Assembly: GCF_018140925.1 (NCBI RefSeq)
Contig: NZ_CP073315.1
Location: forward strand, 3,162,001 to 3,226,000
Direction of reading: 5' to 3'
DNA from: Psychrobacillus sp. INOP01
GTDB taxonomy: Bacteria; Bacillota; Bacilli; Bacillales_A; Planococcaceae
DNA length: 64,000 bases
Shown here: positions 59,594-64,000 of the stretch, one piece after another
How positions within the stretch are numbered: position 1 is the stretch's first letter
How the letters are laid out: each line of letters starts with the position of its first letter
Notes under the pieces: model-generated
What the model saw: only the letters and a program-made list of their open reading frames with translations
Databases searched by the model: none
Told to the model about the DNA's origin: nothing
Translations under genes and position numbers: made by a program

Positions 59594-60944
59594 AACGAAA
59601 ATACATCTATTTTCTACCTTATTGACGCTCATAATTATGGGGTTAATGAATATAGGTGTATATTTTTTATTTGAAGAAATGGCCTTTGATACGGAATACA
59701 ATCAGCTTAACTCCGATGTAGATGAACTGATTGGAGCATTAAGTAAGATGCAAAAAGAAGATGATCCTGCCACAATTTTACGGACATATATACCTCCAAG
59801 TGGAGGGATACGAGTCCTAGATAGTCAAGGAGAGTTACAATTAGTTGTTCAAACAATGGAGGAAATGACTTCCTACCAACCTCATTTTGAAGTTGGTGAA
59901 CCATACTCTGTTGGAACGCTTGAGGGTACACCTGTTTTAACGATAAGTAAACCAGTTATTTGGCCGAACGGGGAAGTAGTAAAAGTACAGACCATGAAAC
60001 AATTATTGGATGTAGGAAATAATTTAGATTTCCTTCGTCTTATTTTAGTTGGCGTAACCATTATCGGGATGTTATTGATGACTGCTTCGAGCATAACTTT
60101 AGGGAAAATTATTACAAAGCCAATCAATAAATTAATACATACTATGTCTCATAGTAGAATTTCTGGTAAATATGAAAAGATAGCAGTTCGACCAAATAGG
60201 AAAGATGAAATGGCTCAAATGGGTATAGCTTTTAATGAAATGATGGAGCAGCTGGAGCAAAATTATAAAAAGCAAGAGCAGTTCGTGTCTAATGCTTCGC
60301 ACGAATTAAAAACACCATTAACCGTTATAGAAAGCTACGCAAAACTTCTGTCTCGACATGGATTTAGTGATATCGAAATTGCGGAAGAATCAGTCCGTGC
60401 CATCATTAATGAAACGAGCAGAATGAAAGAAATGGTATCTCAAATGCTATTTCTAGCAAATAGTAACGGAAAACAAAAACATCGTTATGAATTGATTGAT
60501 GTGCAAATATTAATCGAAGAAACTTTACGGTCAATGCGAATTGCTTATGATCGAAATTTTTTATTAAAAGGTGAGGGTCCTTTTTATGTGAATACTGATA
60601 CAGAGCAATTGAGACAGTTGCTTTTTATCATTTTGGATAACGCACGAAAATATAGTGAAAAAGAAATAAAGACTACTATTTCAGAAAATGAGGAAGGAAC
60701 AACTATCTCAATCATGGATTATGGTAACGGTATCTCCAAAAAAGACTTGGATCGAATTTTTGATCGTTTTTACCGCGTGGACGAAGCACGAAACCGTAAA
60801 ACTGGTGGCACTGGACTTGGGATGGCTATTGCAAAAGATATTGCAGATCGACTTTCAGCAAAAATATCAATTGAAAGTACGGTAGGATTTGGTACAACCA
60901 TCCATATTTTTCTTCCTTCTAATCAAATTCTCACCGATTTTTAA
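59583..60944 (+). CDS. HAMP sensor histidine kinase (YkoH/ArlS-like)
   Basis: 453 aa: membrane helix 1 (LFSTLLTLIIMGLMNIGVYFLF), an extracytoplasmic loop of about 120 residues, helix 2 near 151-173, HAMP, then HisKA with H240 in FVSNASHELKTPLTV and a complete HATPase (LDNARKYSE, DYGNGISK, RFYRVDEARNRKTGGTGLGMAI). It pairs with the regulator encoded upstream, with which it overlaps. The extracytoplasmic loop may interact with the PepSY protein encoded next. Confidence 0.93.
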   Translation: MKLKTKIHLFSTLLTLIIMGLMNIGVYFLFEEMAFDTEYNQLNSDVDELIGALSKMQKEDDPATILRTYIPPSGGIRVLDSQGELQLVVQTMEEMTSYQPHFEVGEPYSVGTLEGTPVLTISKPVIWPNGEVVKVQTMKQLLDVGNNLDFLRLILVGVTIIGMLLMTASSITLGKIITKPINKLIHTMSHSRISGKYEKIAVRPNRKDEMAQMGIAFNEMMEQLEQNYKKQEQFVSNASHELKTPLTVIESYAKLLSRHGFSDIEIAEESVRAIINETSRMKEMVSQMLFLANSNGKQKHRYELIDVQILIEETLRSMRIAYDRNFLLKGEGPFYVNTDTEQLRQLLFIILDNARKYSEKEIKTTISENEEGTTISIMDYGNGISKKDLDRIFDRFYRVDEARNRKTGGTGLGMAIAKDIADRLSAKISIESTVGFGTTIHIFLPSNQILTDF

Positions 60945-60983
60945 TGTTCGTCACTTAAGATGAATAGAAGGAGGGATGCGTGA

Positions 60984-62042
60984 ATGAGGTATACAAAAAT
61001 GAACAAATTTGCATTCGTATGTCTCGCTACATTCGGTACTATAGTAATTGTATTTATAGTGAATACCGTTGACGCTAATCATATATCTATAACAGAAAAC
61101 AACGTCCGCTCCCAACTTGAGCAAATGTATGACGCAGAAGTAGCAGAAGTGAAGAAAAATGAAGATGTCTACGAGGCGATTATCGCTAAGAGTGGAGAAG
61201 TGTATTTGGTCGAAATGAATGCCGCCACTGGAGATGTTAAATCGTTAGAACACACAGATGAGTTCATCATAGAAGAAGTACCCTTTGTATCAAAAGAAAT
61301 AACCAATGAAGTAGCAGATAATAGTCCAACAAAAACTCCCTCCCCAGAAGACAAAGTAAAAAGTAATAATGGAGCGTCTAAATTGGTTGTCACAGAAAAA
61401 CCAAAAGAATCTTCCGAGAAAGTAAAAGTCGTTGAAAAACCTAAAGACACGGAGAATAAAACGAAGAAAGATGCCACTTCTAAAAAAGAAGAAAAAGCAG
61501 AAGAGAAGCCTATTAAAAAAGTCATTAAAGATGCTATTAAAGACGTGTTAAAAAAAGAAGAAAACAAAACAGAAACAGCTATTAAAGACAAGAAAAAAGT
61601 AGACGAAGTAAAAAAAGAAGAAATAGCAAAAGCAGAAGTTTCCAAAGCAGCAAATGAATCCGCTCCAATTAATGTCGAACCTGAGAAGCTTGAATCTTTA
61701 ACGGTAGAACCAACAAAAGCAGATACTCCTAAAGCAGAAGCAGCAGAAGTACCTAAATCTGAAGAATCGCAATCCTCCAAAGAGAGTATCTCAATCAAAG
61801 CAGAGGAAAAGAGTGAGGATCTAGAGAAAAACGCTACTGTTCTCATTACTGCAGAAGAGGCTATTAAGCTTGCTCTTGCATATCAAAAAGGAGTAATGGA
61901 AAGTAATACCTTTATTCGAACAAATGAAGGAGGCTATTACTTAGTTGTTATGGGAATAGAATCATCCAAAGAGAAGAAATCAAAAGCAACTGTGCAAGTA
62001 CATGCGATATCTGGAAAAGTACTTTCGATTACATTGGAGTAA
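60984..62042 (+). CDS. PepSY-domain membrane-anchored protein (YkoI-like) with long Lys/Glu linker
   Basis: 352 aa. An N-terminal membrane anchor (FAFVCLATFGTIVIVFIVNTV) is followed by a PepSY module (ITENNVRSQLEQMYDAEVAEVKK ... GEVYLVEMNAATGDVKSLE). Residues ~105-285 are a K/E/S/T/P-rich unstructured linker with repeated KPKE, KKEE and VEPEK words. A second PepSY module ends the protein (ITAEEAIKLALAYQKG ... HAISGKVLSITLE). It sits outside the membrane; PepSY proteins often inhibit proteases or modulate a partner kinase. YkoI-type proteins are co-encoded with YkoGH; the long linker is unusual. Confidence 0.85.
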   Translation: MRYTKMNKFAFVCLATFGTIVIVFIVNTVDANHISITENNVRSQLEQMYDAEVAEVKKNEDVYEAIIAKSGEVYLVEMNAATGDVKSLEHTDEFIIEEVPFVSKEITNEVADNSPTKTPSPEDKVKSNNGASKLVVTEKPKESSEKVKVVEKPKDTENKTKKDATSKKEEKAEEKPIKKVIKDAIKDVLKKEENKTETAIKDKKKVDEVKKEEIAKAEVSKAANESAPINVEPEKLESLTVEPTKADTPKAEAAEVPKSEESQSSKESISIKAEEKSEDLEKNATVLITAEEAIKLALAYQKGVMESNTFIRTNEGGYYLVVMGIESSKEKKSKATVQVHAISGKVLSITLE

Positions 62043-62207
62043 ATACTCTCATCAAATTCTAATTTATCTCTCCAGAAATTCTCATTTACTTTCTATATGA
62101 TAGAAATAACAAATGAATATTGCAAAAAAATAGTAAACAGGGGAACTATATTAGGGCAACCAACCTTAAATTACGTAATATTAACTAAATAGTTAAGTAA
62201 AATGAAT

Positions 62208-62244
62208 ACACCTCACTCTATACATTCCCCGTAGAGTGAGGTGT
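62208..62244. terminator. Strong hairpin in the ykoI-like/putB intergenic region
   Basis: Perfect 13-bp stem ACACCTCACTCTA / TAGAGTGAGGTGT followed by TTATTATTTT; it probably ends the two-component operon, although it is 165 bp beyond the stop codon. Confidence 0.75.
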
Positions 62245-62285
62245 TTATTATTTTGCATCACAACTTGTACTAACAATATTTAGAT

Positions 62286-62323
62286 AAAAACCGCACTTCC
62301 CTAAATGGAAAGTGCGGTTTTTA
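62286..62323. terminator. Bidirectional terminator
   Basis: Stem AAAAACCGCACTT-CC / GG-AAAGTGCGGTTTTT with an A/T tail on both sides. Together with the hairpin at 62208 and the repeat at 62325 it makes up the 62043-62480 gap, in which no gene is seen. Confidence 0.85.
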
Positions 62324-62324
62324 G

Positions 62325-62480
62325 TAATTATCCCGCATTAACGGGCAGTATGTCTCCCACTTCAAGTGCTTGGTTCAAGCAACATAGCATAAGTGGGAGA
62401 TAACTGCCCGTAAAAGCCCGAATGGTGAAATTAACAATCAGTGGGGGATGAAGAAGACCCCCACTGATTGAAGTTTCACT
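62325..62480 (+). repeat. Gene-end palindromic repeat, copy 3 (most complete)
   Basis: Nested hairpins: ACGGGCAG...CTGCCCGT around TCTCCCACTT...AAGTGGGAGA, then a perfect 13-bp stem CAATCAGTGGGGG (62435-62447) / CCCCCACTGATTG (62458-62470) and the end GAAGTTTCACTT. It abuts the stop codon of the minus-strand putB gene. Confidence 0.8.
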
Positions 62481-63458
62481 TTATTTACGTTTATTCCGTT
62501 TTGTTAAACGACCAAGTGCAAATGCACCAGCAGCAAGACCGATCATTGTATTAGTGTTTTTATTGAAAACTTGTTTTACAACTAAGTTCATATTGGCAGG
62601 ACGCTCTGCTAGGCGACGCATGAAATATCCATACCAGTCTTGACCAAATGGTACATACGTGCAGAAGTTATAACCTTCTTTTGCAAGTTGCTGTTGCATT
62701 TCTGTACGGAAACCGTATAACATTTGGAATTCAAATTTATCATAAGGAATATTATTGTCTTTGATGAACTGTTTAATATGGTTAATCACATTATGATCAT
62801 GAGTAGCGATAGAAGTGAATTTACCATTTAATAAATGCCATTCTATTAGCTCTACATAGTTTTTGTCAATTTCTTCCTTTGTTTGGTATGCGTATTCAAC
62901 AGGCTCCTTATAAGCTCCTTTTACGATACGTAGACGGAAGTTTTTATACTTTTGAATGTCTTCAACTGCACGGTAGAAGTATGCTTGAATAACGGTTCCA
63001 ACGTTATCATAGTTTTTGGAAAGCTCGTCCAAAATATCAAATGATGGTTGTAAATGTTTGGTTGATTCCATGTCAATATTGATGAACGTACCATATTTAT
63101 GTGCGATTTCTACAATTTCTTTTAAGTTGTTTAAAGCAAAGTCATAGTCAATATCTAAACCAAGTTGTGATGGTTTTAAGGAAATATGTGCATCTACTTG
63201 ATGCTCCTCAATTGCTTCGATTACTGCGATAATTTGTTCTTTAGCAGCTAATGCTTCTTCTTTTACGAAAACAAATTCCCCTAAATTATCTACTGTACAA
63301 GAGATACCCATTGCATTCAGTTTTTTAATACTTTCTATTGTTTCTTCAATGTTAGTTCCAGCAACAACATGCTGTGCACCCATTTTTAAACCATATTTTT
63401 TTGCCGCACCATTTAGTACTTGATTCTCCGACAAAGCCATAAAAATATCTTTTAACAT
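62481..63458 (-). CDS. putB: Proline dehydrogenase
   Basis: 325 aa, the size of monofunctional PRODH of Bacillus (PutB about 303). It is an FAD-dependent TIM-barrel enzyme oxidising proline to pyrroline-5-carboxylate at the membrane. Motifs: DNLGEFVFVKEEALAAKE, HISLKPSQLGLDIDY, FINIDMESTKH, the FAD-contacting RIVKGAYKEP, IATHDHNVI, FQMLYGF and the substrate-binding YVPFGQDWYGYFMRRLAERPAN. A short C-terminal segment rich in basic residues follows. With rocB-like and gdhA genes elsewhere in the window it fits proline/arginine/glutamate catabolism. Confidence 0.95.
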   Translation of the reverse strand: MLKDIFMALSENQVLNGAAKKYGLKMGAQHVVAGTNIEETIESIKKLNAMGISCTVDNLGEFVFVKEEALAAKEQIIAVIEAIEEHQVDAHISLKPSQLGLDIDYDFALNNLKEIVEIAHKYGTFINIDMESTKHLQPSFDILDELSKNYDNVGTVIQAYFYRAVEDIQKYKNFRLRIVKGAYKEPVEYAYQTKEEIDKNYVELIEWHLLNGKFTSIATHDHNVINHIKQFIKDNNIPYDKFEFQMLYGFRTEMQQQLAKEGYNFCTYVPFGQDWYGYFMRRLAERPANMNLVVKQVFNKNTNTMIGLAAGAFALGRLTKRNKRK

Positions 63459-63807
63459 TGTAATGCTCCTATCTCTGTTTGAATGCCTAAATTATATCAT
63501 ATATTTCTACATAATATCTAACCTTGTAACAAAAGCCTTTTATTTTGTCATATAGCATCGAATGAAAAGTTTCAATTATAACACTTTGCATTCTAAAGTA
63601 GTTATAGAGCAAGTAATAGTAGTACTTTGTATTATGGATTATTACCGAGTTGTTACGGTTTCTTTAATGCAGTTTATCCAAATGAGCCTTGGGTAGTTAG
63701 TGACTAAGCACAGGTTATTTCTTTACGTGAAGAAAAATATGGAAATTTTATTAGGACGAGGAATGTGCTTACACTCCCATTTACTTACGAAGGAGGAGGA
63801 ATTTTTT
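63459..63807. other. Divergent promoter region of putB and the last gene
   Basis: About 350 bp without a supported gene. On the minus strand a TATAAT-type word at 63497-63492 lies at a suitable place for putB. The strong AAGGAGGAGGA of the next gene is at 63790-63800. Confidence 0.4.
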
Positions 63808-64000
63808 ATGAAGAATAACGGACTAAAAGTTACTGCAGCAACAGTTTTACTATCTGCCGGTATTTTGAGAACCCCTTTAGTAGGAGATGCATATGGAAAC
63901 AATCACGGTAAAGAAAGAGGACAATCTCATCGGATGATGGATAAGAATCATCATAAGCAAGAAAGACATAATAATAACAATGTAAAATGGGGAAAATCGA
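63808..64000 (+). CDS. Secreted protein, 5' part (3' partial)
   Basis: The ATG at 63808 follows an excellent AAGGAGGAGGA site. The 64 codons in the window give MKNNGLKVTAATVLLSAGIL, a further signal-peptide part ending near VGDAYG, and then a His/Asn/Lys-rich segment (NNHGKERGQSHRMMDKNHHKQE). The gene runs out of the window, so the domain content is unknown. The His-rich start of the mature part might bind metal; that is only a suggestion. Confidence 0.75.
   Translation, partial: MKNNGLKVTAATVLLSAGILRTPLVGDAYGNNHGKERGQSHRMMDKNHHKQERHNNNNVKWGKS

Noticed and set aside
61169-61846. 225-aa minus-strand ORF, serine/phenylalanine-rich
   Set aside because: It mirrors the Lys/Glu-rich linker of the PepSY protein; an open antisense frame is expected from such codon bias.
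1-64000. Prophage, complete insertion sequence, tRNA, rRNA or plasmid origin
   Set aside because: None seen: the only mobile-element-type gene is the single Y1 transposase, and no cloverleaf or rRNA-like sequence was recognised on either strand.

Overview
The window is a low-GC chromosomal stretch of a Gram-positive, probably spore-forming bacterium of the Bacillaceae/Planococcaceae type (Psychrobacillus, Lysinibacillus or Sporosarcina-like). Support: strong AAGGAGG-type ribosome sites with frequent TTG/GTG starts, a type VIIb secretion locus in the order esxA-yukD-essB-essC-esaA-essA, a bacillithiol-linked YtxJ/BrxC protein, an RsbR-type STAS protein, a LytH-like M23 peptidase, SLH-domain surface proteins and a YkoGHI-like two-component/PepSY set. 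Genus is inference; there is no rRNA, tRNA, phage or CRISPR in the window.

Layout. 1-759: 3' part of a LacI-family regulator. 1.0-9.6 kb: a same-strand cluster with an SsuABC/TauABC-like ABC transporter, a 7-TM-like histidine kinase and NarL-type regulator, a CAPSR sulfatase, two half-size CHR (ChrA) proteins and a formylglycine-generating enzyme. This reads as a complete sulfate-ester sensing, import, hydrolysis and enzyme-maturation unit. 9.9-12.0 kb: an EAL phosphodiesterase, an overlooked 41-aa PapR-like pro-pheromone gene and, divergently, a PlcR-like receptor-regulator. 12.3-25.0 kb: ordinary housekeeping and stress genes (RNase H-like, DUF457, SDR, C26 amidase, M23 peptidase, Dph6-like, DUF212, YtxJ, RsbR-like, TM-helix channel, acyl-CoA ligase).

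25.8-41.0 kb: the type VII secretion operon followed by an effector module: DUF5082- and DUF5344-like helpers, an LXG protein with a glycine-zipper C-terminus, a polytopic membrane candidate immunity protein, an EspG/EsaE-like protein, a second copy of the immunity gene, and remnants that show a local segmental duplication (two 160-bp direct repeats 1278 bp apart).

41.2-50.2 kb: HEAT-repeat protein, a repeat-rich 1.1-kb intergenic region, RocB-like M20 peptidase, NADP-type glutamate dehydrogenase, chemotaxis receptor, NlpC/P60 peptidase and glycerate kinase. 50.4-55.8 kb: minus-strand surface-protein operon (secreted beta-rich protein, SLH protein with a probable ATT start, SLH-VWA protein). 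56.0-64.0 kb: branched-chain aminotransferase, second C26 amidase, Y1 (RAYT-like) transposase, YkoGHI-like system, proline dehydrogenase and the 5' end of a secreted protein.

The intergenic DNA holds the least expected signals: four arrays of degenerate motifs with an exact 21-bp period (14.3, 23.2, 42.4 and 44.5 kb); a repeat in two copies (41.7-42.4 and 48.7-49.0 kb) whose differences include compensatory changes in its stems, suggesting a structured RNA; a GC-rich long hairpin; and a palindromic repeat sitting directly at gene 3' ends in three places.
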